Source: Maribacter sp. BPC-D8 (GTDB taxonomy: Bacteria; Bacteroidota; Bacteroidia; Flavobacteriales; Flavobacteriaceae). From it: a stretch of 64,000 bases of DNA. The position numbers and the translations under genes were made by a program. The notes under the pieces were generated by a model, which ran no database searches, was not told where the DNA came from, and saw only the letters and a program-made list of their open reading frames with translations. The stretch lies in assembly GCF_035207705.1 (NCBI RefSeq), contig NZ_CP128187.1, positions 930,001 to 994,000 on the forward strand, in the 5' to 3' direction. Positions 42,568 to 52,605 of the stretch are shown here, one piece after another (the first letter of the stretch is position 1; every line of letters begins with the position of its first letter).

Positions 42568-44112
42568 TTAAAAATCTTTCTCGATTGCTTGATAAGCCCC
42601 TAAATCTGGCTCAAGAATTCTTGTTGTTCCTATAATATCTAACGGAATTGAATTCGCAATATTTAAGTCACCTTTATTGATGACTTCAGAATCTAGCCCA
42701 ATTCTAAAATCATTATCGAATGAACGAAAATAATCCAATTCTCCATTTAAAATAACATTGGGGTAGTGGGCTTCATCTTCGAAATCGTAAAATATATTAT
42801 TTTCAACGGAAGATTGATTTTCGCTGAATTTGATATAACAATTTTGAAAACTGAAGTTGAAAGAATTTTGATTATTGCTCTGAAGCAAAATTTCATTAGT
42901 GCTATTTCCGTCGATGATACAGTTCTTAAAATCTGCAGTCAATAAATCAAATCCGATATTTGAGTTGGTAATCGAAGTGTTGCTAATAGCTAAACTAGCA
43001 TTAAATCGAAACCCTTTGTTCCAATAGTTAGCAATTGTTGCATGCGTAAATGAGTAATTACCACCATTCTCTATATAAAGAGAAGAGCTACCTGCGCTAC
43101 CTAATACGATATTGGCAGCATTTACGTGGGCATTTCTAGTCCAGAGATTATATCTAGAGCTATTAACTATCTGGCTGTTTGTTATGGACAAGGTTTCTTC
43201 TGGATCATTCTCTTTTCCCTCAACAAATAAGCCTAATTCAGCATTCTTAATAGTTAAATGATTAATGGAGTTATTCTTACTCCCTGCACTTATCCAAATT
43301 GTTCCCCATTGCCCTGGTATATTGTTGAACTCGGTTTCAAGTCTGTCACCTTCAAAAATAACTTCTCCTTCTAATAGCTCTTCATTTTCGCTTAATTCTC
43401 CGTTTATACTAATCGTGCCCCCATTTTGCACTAAAATTCCAGAATTCTGATGAAAATGTACACGCGCACCTGCATCAATAATAAGTTCATGTCCGTTTGG
43501 CACAATGGCGTAACCATAGATAACGTAAGATTTATCTTTTGTGAAATTTAAATGTTCATTAGGAACTGTAAAGCCTTCTATTTCAATTGGGTTTCCTGAT
43601 TCATCATTATAAAGCACAATAGCTTCTGTGCTGTTATTCTGGTTTATATTAGGATATAGTAATATAGCATCTTTTGCTAAGGTCACTAATTCAACAGATT
43701 GTTGAAAGGGTTCGCTATCAAATTGAATAGCATCAGTGTATAAGAGCTCGTTTAGTGTGTTATCGTTAATCTCTATAGTTGTTTCGACTAAAATAAAAAG
43801 GCTGTCTTCAGCGTAAAGCGGAATGTTTTCGAATTCTTTGCCCGCAACTCCGTCAACATTTAATCTGTAAAAACTTTCAACACCATTTTTAAGAGTAATA
43901 GTAGGTATAATGATATCATCTTTAGTATCGTTATAGACTTTTATTGTATAGGTGCTGCTACCAATATTAGAGAAAACGGTATCTAGGTAAACCGTGTCTT
44001 TAGAAAATGAGAGATGACCGTTACTTGGGGCGTATTCAAAATCTTTTCTACAAGAGGCACTCCATAGAATAATAAATAAAATAGTGAGTACAGTTAAGAT
44101 TCTAAGGCGCAC
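42568..44112 (-). CDS. Lipoprotein with right-handed parallel beta-helix
   Basis: A 514-residue lipoprotein (lipobox ILWSASC, Cys21). Residues about 30-160 form an Ig-like beta region (LSFSKDTVYLDTVFSNIGSS), as in Bacteroidota surface proteins. From about 185 on, repeated short strands with Asn, Gly and Ile ladders (NSINHLTIKNAELGLFVEG, LSITNSQIVNSSRYN, SNTSITNSNIGFDLLTADF) mark a pectate-lyase-like beta-helix. It ends with LDIIGTTRILEPDLGAYQ, common in such proteins. Likely an outer-membrane-anchored polysaccharide-binding or -degrading protein, but catalytic residues cannot be named. Start is GTG at 44112. Confidence 0.82.
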   Translation of the reverse strand: MRLRILTVLTILFIILWSASCRKDFEYAPSNGHLSFSKDTVYLDTVFSNIGSSTYTIKVYNDTKDDIIIPTITLKNGVESFYRLNVDGVAGKEFENIPLYAEDSLFILVETTIEINDNTLNELLYTDAIQFDSEPFQQSVELVTLAKDAILLYPNINQNNSTEAIVLYNDESGNPIEIEGFTVPNEHLNFTKDKSYVIYGYAIVPNGHELIIDAGARVHFHQNSGILVQNGGTISINGELSENEELLEGEVIFEGDRLETEFNNIPGQWGTIWISAGSKNNSINHLTIKNAELGLFVEGKENDPEETLSITNSQIVNSSRYNLWTRNAHVNAANIVLGSAGSSSLYIENGGNYSFTHATIANYWNKGFRFNASLAISNTSITNSNIGFDLLTADFKNCIIDGNSTNEILLQSNNQNSFNFSFQNCYIKFSENQSSVENNIFYDFEDEAHYPNVILNGELDYFRSFDNDFRIGLDSEVINKGDLNIANSIPLDIIGTTRILEPDLGAYQAIEKDF

Positions 44113-44138
44113 GCTAAAATGGTTTTACAGCATCTAAA

Positions 44139-44525
44139 TTAAAGGAAAATTTCTTTGATCTCTTCAGGAATTCGTATTGGTCTGTAAGATTTACTATCAA
44201 GAAGACACCATTCTGTACTTGATCTAACCAGTAATTTGTTGGTAGTGCCGTGTTTCATCTCTACAATTCTAACACATTTAGCACCAGAGCTAGATTCTAT
44301 GTGTGTAGATATAACAATTGGGTCATCTAATACTGCTGCCCGCTTATATTCTATATGATGAGTTAATACTACCCAAATAACATCTTGCTGCATTTTTGCA
44401 GTTGCTACTGTTTGCCAGTGTTCTTTAGAAATGTCTTGTATCCACTGTACATAACGTACATTGTTTACATGGTTTAAATCGTCTAAATCGTCATGCGAAA
44501 CAACAATCTCTTTTTGAAATGCCAT
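44139..44525 (-). CDS. Acyl-CoA thioesterase, 4HBT hotdog family
   Basis: A 128-residue hotdog-fold thioesterase. The catalytic-loop block VSHDDLDDLNHVNNVRYVQW (about residues 8-27) contains the Asp/Asn pattern of 4-hydroxybenzoyl-CoA-type enzymes, and VVLTHHIEYKRAAVLDDPIV follows. The length is normal. It sits 13 bases before the beta-helix gene's start region and follows the cyclotransferase gene by four bases, so it is probably in one leftward unit. It would hydrolyse an acyl-CoA in the cytoplasm; chain length unknown. Confidence 0.88.
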   Translation of the reverse strand: MAFQKEIVVSHDDLDDLNHVNNVRYVQWIQDISKEHWQTVATAKMQQDVIWVVLTHHIEYKRAAVLDDPIVISTHIESSSGAKCVRIVEMKHGTTNKLLVRSSTEWCLLDSKSYRPIRIPEEIKEIFL

Positions 44526-44529
44526 ATTG

Positions 44530-45585
44530 TTACTTTTTCTCTATTTGCACTTCAAACATTTTGTCCCAGAACTTACCGGTAACAAAAAAGGTCTTGCGTT
44601 CTGGGTGATACGCTATACCGTTTAGCACGTAATTTGTTTTATCCCAATTTTCAGTTTTGGTAATGATTTCACTTAAACCGCTAAAATTGATAACACCTTC
44701 TATAGCGCCTGTTTTACTATCAATAATCATAACACTTGGTTTTTGATAAACGTTGGCGTAAATTTTTCCGTCTACATATTCTAATTCGTTGGCTGAATTA
44801 AATATTGATGAATTGGTTACTGTTTCTATATAGCCTTCCTCCGTCATCGTATCTGGATTCACAAACCATATTTTTTCTGTGCCATCACTTTTAAAAATTT
44901 TAGAGCCGTCGTTTGTTAATCCCCAGCCTTCACGACTTTTTCCGTATTGAAAATTGTCTAATTTTTTGAAAGAGTTTAAATCATATATAAAACCTAGACC
45001 GCTTTGCCATGTAAGCTGATAGATTTTATTGTTTAATATGGTTATGCCTTCTCCGAAATAAGTTTCGTCTAAATCTATTTGTTCAAAAACTTCTCCAGTT
45101 TTAAAATCTAATTTTCTTAAGAACGACTGTCCCTTTTTTCCTGTAGACTCATATAGGGTATCATTATGAAATTCTAAGCCTTGTGTATACGCTTTAGTAT
45201 CGTGTGGGTATTCATTGATGATGGTATAAGTATAAATTTCAGGAGCTTTATCAGAAAGTACTTTCAGATTTTTATTGATATCGACGGTTTCACCATCAAA
45301 AGTAATTTTTGCCGTTAGAATTTTGTTTCCTAATGTGGGTAAATCAATTTTTATTTTATCATTATTGACCGGAATTTTGGTGCCATCAATGCTATATTCA
45401 ACGCTTTCTATCTGTTTTTCCTTTTTATTTTTAATACTAACACCGATTTCTTGGTTCAGATGAACTTGATTTACATTTTTCTCTAAGCTAATTTCGAATA
45501 GAGATGATGGTTTTTGATTGCCACTGCCGCAAGCGGTAAATAAGCTGGTAATAAGTACGATACAGAAAAAGTTTGCAATTTTCAT
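44530..45585 (-). CDS. Glutaminyl-peptide cyclotransferase (plant/bacterial QC type) lipoprotein
   Basis: A 351-residue lipoprotein (lipobox SLFTACG, Cys19). After an N-terminal strand-rich domain (about 30-110) comes the glutamine-cyclotransferase beta-propeller: YTIINEYPHDTKAYTQGLEF, LYESTGKKGQSFLRKLDF, YFGEGITILNNKIYQLTW and NELEYVDGKIYANVYQKPSV are characteristic. The enzyme turns N-terminal Gln of exported peptides into pyroglutamate. ATG at 45585. Upstream lies the SRP RNA, transcribed the other way. Confidence 0.92.
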   Translation of the reverse strand: MKIANFFCIVLITSLFTACGSGNQKPSSLFEISLEKNVNQVHLNQEIGVSIKNKKEKQIESVEYSIDGTKIPVNNDKIKIDLPTLGNKILTAKITFDGETVDINKNLKVLSDKAPEIYTYTIINEYPHDTKAYTQGLEFHNDTLYESTGKKGQSFLRKLDFKTGEVFEQIDLDETYFGEGITILNNKIYQLTWQSGLGFIYDLNSFKKLDNFQYGKSREGWGLTNDGSKIFKSDGTEKIWFVNPDTMTEEGYIETVTNSSIFNSANELEYVDGKIYANVYQKPSVMIIDSKTGAIEGVINFSGLSEIITKTENWDKTNYVLNGIAYHPERKTFFVTGKFWDKMFEVQIEKK

Positions 45586-45684
45586 TAAGAAAACGGGTGT
45601 TTAAGTTTATGTAATACGTGAGTACAAGAAGGGTTTCTTGTTATTAATAGGCAATTTAATTCATAAAAATTAGAAACTAAAGGA

Positions 45685-45714
45685 TTGTCAAAGTTTTAAA
45701 AGATTGTATATTTG
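45685..45714 (+). promoter_or_regulatory. Promoter of the SRP RNA gene
   Basis: TTG at 45685-45687 and TATATTTG at 45707-45714, separated by 19 bases, match the Bacteroidota -33 and -7 consensus exactly. The RNA begins a few bases downstream. The 45586-45684 stretch before it holds nothing else I can identify. Confidence 0.85.
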
Positions 45715-45716
45715 CA

Positions 45717-45815
45717 CCTGGCAAGTCCTACACGACCAGCTCCTGTAGAATCCCCCAGGGTGGGAACACAGCAAGGGTATATGGTCGTAGCGGTGCGATG
45801 TAGGTAGCTTGCCTT
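45717..45815 (+). ncRNA. ffs: Signal recognition particle RNA (small bacterial 4.5S type)
   Basis: About 95 bases. Ends pair as GGCAAG (45720-45725) with CTTGCC (45808-45813). The apical domain has the conserved symmetric and asymmetric loops around CAGGGTGGGAACACAGCAAGG with its GGAA-type tetraloop region, and inner pairs CCTACAC/... and CGACCA/TGGTCG support the rod. A T8 run follows at once, acting as terminator. It forms the SRP with Ffh to bring nascent membrane proteins to the translocon. The promoter fits the consensus. Confidence 0.93.
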
Positions 45816-45907
45816 TTTTTTGTGCCTTAAAGTGAGATTTTTAAATTTAAGGTAACATGTTCAAAACCAATTCTATATAACGTTTAGCATCGCTTATTTT
45901 CTATAAA

Positions 45908-46714
45908 ATGAAAACAAAAGTAGTACTAATTACAGGTGGATCTTCAGGTATTGGCAAAGCAATAGGCATTCATTTAAAGGAAAAAGGGTATAATGTTTAC
46001 GGTACAACACGTAGCAAAAGTAAATATCCTTCATTTTCACATTTTCCACTTTTAGAGATGGATGTTAGAGATGAAGAAACCATAAAAAGTTGTATTTCAT
46101 CATTACTTAAACTTGAAACTAGAATTGATGTGTTAATTAATAATGCAGGCGTTGGTATAACTGGACCAATGGAAGAAACCCCTCACGAAGAAGTTTTAAA
46201 AGCCTTTGCTACCAATTTCAACGGACCCTTAAATGTAATGAACAATGTTTTGCCCGTTATGCGCGAGCAGAAAGATGGTCTTATTGTTAATATAACTTCT
46301 ATTGCAGGTTATATGGGGCTGCCATTTAGAGGAATCTATTCAGCATCAAAAGGAGCATTAGAAATTGTAACCGAGAGTTACAGAATGGAGACTAAAGCTT
46401 TTGGTGTGAAGCTTACAACATTGGCGCCTGGCGATTTTGCTACTAATATTGCTTCAGGTAGATATCATACTCCTGTATATGAAAATTCAGCTTACAGAAA
46501 CGCTTATAAGAATACTCTAGAAGCTATTGATGCAGATGTGGATAGTGGTGGTAATCCAGCTGATGTGGCTAAGAAGATTGCTAAAATTATAGAGACTAAA
46601 AATCCTAAACCTCATTATAAGGTGGGTTCATTTATTCAAAAATTCTCTTTAACACTCAAGAATTTATTACCAGGTCTTTGGTTTGAGAAATTGCTTGAAG
46701 GTCATAGTTCGTAA
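45908..46714 (+). CDS. Short-chain dehydrogenase/reductase (SDR) family oxidoreductase
   Basis: A 268-residue classical SDR. The cofactor motif TGGSSGIGKAIG (about 9-20) and NNAGVG, the catalytic Ser in INITSIAGYMG-type block and Tyr-x3-Lys in YSASKGALE are all present. The C-terminus is basic (FIQKFSLTLKNLLPGLWFEK). It uses NAD(P)H to reduce or oxidise a carbonyl or alcohol; substrate unknown. ATG at 45908; convergent with the thioredoxin-fold lipoprotein gene. The preceding 92 bases after the SRP RNA show no clear feature. Confidence 0.93.
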   Translation: MKTKVVLITGGSSGIGKAIGIHLKEKGYNVYGTTRSKSKYPSFSHFPLLEMDVRDEETIKSCISSLLKLETRIDVLINNAGVGITGPMEETPHEEVLKAFATNFNGPLNVMNNVLPVMREQKDGLIVNITSIAGYMGLPFRGIYSASKGALEIVTESYRMETKAFGVKLTTLAPGDFATNIASGRYHTPVYENSAYRNAYKNTLEAIDADVDSGGNPADVAKKIAKIIETKNPKPHYKVGSFIQKFSLTLKNLLPGLWFEKLLEGHSS

Positions 46715-46751
46715 CAATTTAGAGTAAATTCTACAGAAAAATTTTAGTTTA

Positions 46752-48134
46752 CTAGTTCTTGTAGATATTAGAAAAGCCATCAACTATTACTGCATTTTCA
46801 GTTATAATAGCTTTATTCATAGGGTAGAGTACTAATTTCTCGGTAAGCTCTTTAAAATCATTGCTATGATATTGTGATGAAGAATCTACACCAAGCGTAG
46901 CTATAATAGTTTTCCATTGGTCATAATCGGTTTTAATATTAATACCGATAAGCTCATGGTCAGGTTTCTTTTCTTTAAGGATAGAAACTCGTTTAAATAT
47001 ATCTAAGTATTGCTTTTTGTTAGTGCCAGACCAGAAATAAAATAAAACTTTTTTGTTTGCTGCAATTTCAGTTAATGTTTTGCTTTGATTGTTGAAGGTC
47101 ATCACCTTTAAATCGGGAATAACCTTTGTAGGTTGAAGATTTGCAATACCTTGATAAAGGTTTTCAATTTCTTCTAAATGCATATTGTTTTTAGAAACTT
47201 TCTTGAATTCAGTTAAGAATATTTCTGTGTTTTCAGGTGCATCTTTTTTCTTTAATAAATAGTCAAATGCTACATTTCTAAAAAGATTATCTCTCAATTC
47301 TTTTTCAATAACAAGACTGTCAATTAGGTGTAATTTATGTTTCTTGTAATGTAATTGCTTGCTTTCGTCTTCATGAGCGTTCTGGCATTCATTTTTACAA
47401 CTCATATATGATAAGTTTCCAAAATGAGCCTTCATGAAATCGTAGTAAGGTCTAAGATAGGTCAATGTATGATCCCCGTAATCTATTTGATTTCTATACG
47501 AGTAAAAGTCCTTAGGTAAATCATGAAGATTTTCCTCAGCAGTTTTTCTTTTATGTTGAAAGGGGTAAATTTCTTTATATCTATTATACGTGTAATCTAT
47601 ACTACCAGTTAATAACTTAATTGCTTCTTCAGAAATTTGATTTTCTGAATTTAACTCGTTTAATATAGCAACTTTGTCTTGTCTTAAAGAACGTATCTTA
47701 TCTGCGAAGTCTATTGGTTCTAATTCGTAATACTCAGAATACATTGCCGAGTCTTCTTCTTCTGTTGCTAGAAATAACTCCAGTAGAAAATTATTGGTTT
47801 CTTCATTAGTACCAGAGAAAACTAAAGACTCATCAAAATAGATGGTATTTAGTCTAACCATAAGACTATCGCCTTTTTCTAAGTATACATATTGATGTTC
47901 TGGAGCTAAATTAAAGTGATATAAACCGTTTTCAATAGAAGAAAGTTTAAACTCAAATCGGTTTTTGTCATCAATCTTTGCAGAATCGACCTTTATACCG
48001 CCTTTTAATAATACCACTTGGTCACTCGTAGGATTCACTATTTCACCAGCAAACAATACTGTTTCAGAATCTTTTTTTGTGGAGGAACAACCCATTAATA
48101 AGGCTATGGATGCAGAGAGTAAAATTCTTATCAT
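46752..48134 (-). CDS. DUF4369-like/thioredoxin-fold lipoprotein lacking the CxxC motif
   Basis: A 460-residue lipoprotein; ATG at 48134 directly begins the signal (MIRILLSASIALLMGCSS), so it is preferred over a TTG 12 codons upstream. Residues about 25-115 look like a DUF4369-type beta domain (AGEIVNPTSDQVVLLKGG). The middle is helical. The last 130 residues resemble a TlpA/AhpC thioredoxin domain (KKVLFYFWSGTNKKQYLDIF), but the position of the redox CxxC reads WSGTNKK, so thiol-disulphide chemistry is unlikely. A Cys pair CKNEC lies mid-protein. Function unknown. Confidence 0.78.
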   Translation of the reverse strand: MIRILLSASIALLMGCSSTKKDSETVLFAGEIVNPTSDQVVLLKGGIKVDSAKIDDKNRFEFKLSSIENGLYHFNLAPEHQYVYLEKGDSLMVRLNTIYFDESLVFSGTNEETNNFLLELFLATEEEDSAMYSEYYELEPIDFADKIRSLRQDKVAILNELNSENQISEEAIKLLTGSIDYTYNRYKEIYPFQHKRKTAEENLHDLPKDFYSYRNQIDYGDHTLTYLRPYYDFMKAHFGNLSYMSCKNECQNAHEDESKQLHYKKHKLHLIDSLVIEKELRDNLFRNVAFDYLLKKKDAPENTEIFLTEFKKVSKNNMHLEEIENLYQGIANLQPTKVIPDLKVMTFNNQSKTLTEIAANKKVLFYFWSGTNKKQYLDIFKRVSILKEKKPDHELIGINIKTDYDQWKTIIATLGVDSSSQYHSNDFKELTEKLVLYPMNKAIITENAVIVDGFSNIYKN

Positions 48135-48280
48135 ATAGTATATGGGACAGGTGATAGTCAAAAATAACAAACCTTATCACCAGATGTTGTTAATAGCTAG
48201 TTAAATGTTGTTAACCTCTAACTTAATAATCTTTTGTCGAATTTGATGCTAAACTAGGTAGTGTAAGCCTAGAAATTCAG

Positions 48281-48288
48281 TATTTTTG
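48281..48288 (+). promoter_or_regulatory. -7 promoter element (TAnnTTTG) for the ABC-F gene
   Basis: TATTTTTG about 26 bases upstream of the ATG at 48314. No good -33 TTG at the expected distance. Confidence 0.45.
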
Positions 48289-48301
48289 CACGGATTTTTA
48301 A

Positions 48302-49936
<1,635 letters not shown>

Positions 49937-49968
49937 GCATAGAATAGATTAACCCAAATCGTTGTTTT

Positions 49969-51093
49969 ATGAATACCTACAAATATGTGGCTTGCTTTGT
50001 GCTAGCCTTTAGTTTCTTCGCATGCGAAAAATCTTCAGAACAAGTTGATGAAGAAATCGTTGCTAACGTACAAGTTGACTACACAGTTTTTTTACAAAAT
50101 AACAATCAGTTAAATGGTGTTGTTGTGGCATCTGCGAATGATGAATTTGCTGTAAAAAGCACTGTAAGCTCATTTAGTAACATTCCTTCAAATGCTCTAA
50201 AATATCGTACAACAAACGATATTGGGTATTACTCCACTACTAATTGTCAAGCAACATTTCAATGGTTTAATGCAGAAGATTCATCTTCAGAGTCAGTATC
50301 CCTATTTAGTGATATAGATGCATGTTCAATAAATGTACTTGCAATGGCATATTCAAATGAACTTGCTGCTATTGCATATGAAAGAGAGTTATTGGGTAAA
50401 GACAAGCAATTTGTAGTTCGCCTAAATTTACTTAATGATGCAACAGTTAACCCTGTGGAAATTTCTTTGGATAAGAAACCAATTGATATTGTTGTGTCAT
50501 CAAATCGTTTGTTTGTGTTAACGTTAAATGAGTTTGTAAGTGACGAATTTCATTTATCGGTAATTGATTTGGATGATAATGAAGTTTTAATGGAATTAGA
50601 TTTAGGTTTAGATGCGCAGCGTCTATTTACTAATAACGCTGGTAAAGTGATTATTAGCTACCCAGAGTTACATACCACTTTAGATCCCTTTACTTTAGAA
50701 AAATCGTATACCACATATGGTGAGAATACAGAACCTGGATTTGTTACTACAAAAGATTTTTTCTTAGATAGCGCTGGTAAATTTTATTTTCAAAAAAATA
50801 TACCAAGTGCCGAAATTGAAGAAGTACCAGCGATTTATGATTTTGAAAAGAATAGTACTGTAGTTTATTTATTTGAAAATTTCTTAACTGAAACTGAATT
50901 GAACATGAAGTACAGTATAGCCCAAACAACATCAATAGCATATGATGAAAAGAACAATTATGTTTTAATAGGCTATCAGAAAAAAGGACAAGTAGATAAA
51001 GGTGGAATTCTGAGAATAACTCCTGCTCCTGATTTCAAACTTATTGATAATATTGATTTAGAGGGTGTTCCAAAAACCATATTTGTAAAATAG
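49969..51093 (+). CDS. Lipoprotein of unknown function, beta-rich
   Basis: A 374-residue lipoprotein (lipobox LAFSFFACE, Cys19). The body is beta-rich with segments of propeller-like character (RLFVLTLNEFVSDEFHLSVI, DIVVSSNRLFVLTL, VLIGYQKKGQVDKGGILRI), but no blade motif is regular enough to name a family. It follows the ABC-F gene by 32 bases in the same direction and may share its transcript. Convergent with the membrane protein gene (9 bases between stops). Function unknown. Confidence 0.7.
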   Translation: MNTYKYVACFVLAFSFFACEKSSEQVDEEIVANVQVDYTVFLQNNNQLNGVVVASANDEFAVKSTVSSFSNIPSNALKYRTTNDIGYYSTTNCQATFQWFNAEDSSSESVSLFSDIDACSINVLAMAYSNELAAIAYERELLGKDKQFVVRLNLLNDATVNPVEISLDKKPIDIVVSSNRLFVLTLNEFVSDEFHLSVIDLDDNEVLMELDLGLDAQRLFTNNAGKVIISYPELHTTLDPFTLEKSYTTYGENTEPGFVTTKDFFLDSAGKFYFQKNIPSAEIEEVPAIYDFEKNSTVVYLFENFLTETELNMKYSIAQTTSIAYDEKNNYVLIGYQKKGQVDKGGILRITPAPDFKLIDNIDLEGVPKTIFVK

Positions 51094-51102
51094 CGTTTGT
51101 AA

Positions 51103-51825
51103 TTAGCTGTTGAAATATTTACTGTTCCAAATAGCCGGATTAAAGTTTTTGCCCAATGCAAATCCGTAGAAAATTACCACAGAAGCAATACACTTGAACA
51201 TAAAGAAGAATAAAATCCAAAACTGAGCATTTGTATTTGATTTAGAGAAAAGTCCATTAGGTATCAGCAAAGTTGTAGCAAAACTCATCAGCAGAACTAA
51301 AAAGGCTAGATTTACAATACTTTTAAAAGGCCACATCAATAACTTTCGTAATGGGTGTAGGTCATTTCCCCATTGATGTATTAAATAATGATACCCATTT
51401 CCGATAGGGGCAAATAGCAAAGGGTCATCTTTATCTTCGAGCTTGAAAAGTTTAGAAGGTGCTATTATTTTAAATCCCTGTATTTCTAAGTTATGTTCTC
51501 TTTCAAGACTTTTAATTTTTGACAAGGCTTCTGCTGGTATTGTTCCTTTAAAATATTTAGTATCTAAAAAGCGTAAACGATAATCTATACAAATTTGCTT
51601 GATTTCGTCTATGTGATAAATTTTAGAGCTTTCTAATAGATTTACATTGAAATTATTGTCAGCTATACCTTTACTTTTGATTACATTTTGTTCAATTCTA
51701 TCTAATTCATCATCTACATTTGAAAGAGTTTTATAAACCTCTTTCATTCTTTCATCTTCCGATAAAATCTGCTTATTTCTAACTTTAGAAAGTTTCTGTT
51801 CAATATTTGTTTTAGATAGCAACAT
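51103..51825 (-). CDS. Hypothetical membrane protein with coiled N-terminus
   Basis: A 240-residue protein of unknown family. ATG at 51825 is preferred to a TTG at 51852. The N-terminal half is a charged helical region (KLSKVRNKQILSEDERMKEV, NVDDELDRIEQNVIKSKG). Residues about 140-160 contain APIGNGYHYLIHQWGNDLHP. Two membrane segments lie near the C-terminus (about 172-192, IVNLAFLVLLMSFATTLLI, and 205-225, FWILFFFMFKCIASVVIFY). No function can be proposed. Upstream is the 207-base divergent region shared with the fasciclin gene. Confidence 0.65.
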   Translation of the reverse strand: MLLSKTNIEQKLSKVRNKQILSEDERMKEVYKTLSNVDDELDRIEQNVIKSKGIADNNFNVNLLESSKIYHIDEIKQICIDYRLRFLDTKYFKGTIPAEALSKIKSLEREHNLEIQGFKIIAPSKLFKLEDKDDPLLFAPIGNGYHYLIHQWGNDLHPLRKLLMWPFKSIVNLAFLVLLMSFATTLLIPNGLFSKSNTNAQFWILFFFMFKCIASVVIFYGFALGKNFNPAIWNSKYFNS

Positions 51826-51941
51826 ATACTTCTTTTTTAGCAATACACTCAAAGTTAGTTAATTAGTTATTTTGTCAAAATCTTGTTTAACTTAATTAAA
51901 AGTTAATAAAATGTTAAAATTTTTCTATTGCACAATATATG

Positions 51942-51962
51942 TTAGGTGTCAAAGACATCTAA
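51942..51962. promoter_or_regulatory. 21-base palindrome upstream of the fasciclin gene
   Basis: TTAGGTGTC, AAA, GACATCTAA: nine-base arms with one G/T wobble mismatch, 70 bases before the start codon. Shape and length fit a dimeric regulator's operator. Confidence 0.5.
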
Positions 51963-51978
51963 TTGTATATTGACGACG

Positions 51979-52000
51979 AAATCGAACCGTTTATCGATTT
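51979..52000. promoter_or_regulatory. Second inverted repeat upstream of the fasciclin gene
   Basis: AAATCGA, eight bases, TCGATTT: perfect seven-base arms, 32 bases before the ATG. It could fold in the leader RNA or bind protein. Confidence 0.45.
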
Positions 52001-52032
52001 TGAGAACATTTGCCCCTTAATAACCACCTATT

Positions 52033-52605
52033 ATGAAAAAATGGACATCCCTCATGTCCCTGTGTACCCTATTTTTAGGGGTTCAGACCTATGCACAGGA
52101 CAATGCGATTGATTTTAATTTTGAAAATCTAATATCAACTATTCAATCGGAAAAGTCTATTATAGAACGCACGGCAACCTTCGAAAATCATTCTTCATTA
52201 TTAAATGCACTTAGAGTTACAAACCTAGATAAGGTTTTGGATTATACCGGAGAATTTACTGTTTTTGCACCATCTAACCTTGCATTTGAAAAGCTATCAA
52301 AAGCTACTATCGATAAGTTGTTTGATCCAGAAAATAAGAAGGCATTAAAAGCTATGCTTTCTTACCATATAATAGCAGATAAATTATCGGCTTCTAGTAT
52401 TTTAAAAGCGATGTGTAGAGGTAATGGTATTGCAAAATTTACTACCATACAAGGTGAAAAAATAACTGCAACTATGAAAGGTATAGACATTGTACTTACC
52501 GATAAATCTGGTAATAGTGCTATCATTACAACGGCAGATTCTAATCAATCTAACGGCATCATTCACGAGGTTGATACCGTTTTAGTTCCAGAAAAAATGC
52601 TTTAA
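52033..52605 (+). CDS. Fasciclin-domain secreted protein
   Basis: A 190-residue exported protein with signal peptide MKKWTSLMSLCTLFLGVQTY (cleavage near TYAQ). One fasciclin (FAS1) domain follows: SSLLNALRVTNLDKVLDYTG, the H1 block EFTVFAPSNLAFEKLS, MLSYHIIADKLSASSI and the H2-like NGIIHEVDTVLVP at the end. FAS1 domains mediate adhesion between proteins or to surfaces. ATG at 52033. Two inverted repeats upstream suggest regulation. The stop is directly next to the convergent pheT stop, with no gap. Confidence 0.9.
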   Translation: MKKWTSLMSLCTLFLGVQTYAQDNAIDFNFENLISTIQSEKSIIERTATFENHSSLLNALRVTNLDKVLDYTGEFTVFAPSNLAFEKLSKATIDKLFDPENKKALKAMLSYHIIADKLSASSILKAMCRGNGIAKFTTIQGEKITATMKGIDIVLTDKSGNSAIITTADSNQSNGIIHEVDTVLVPEKML

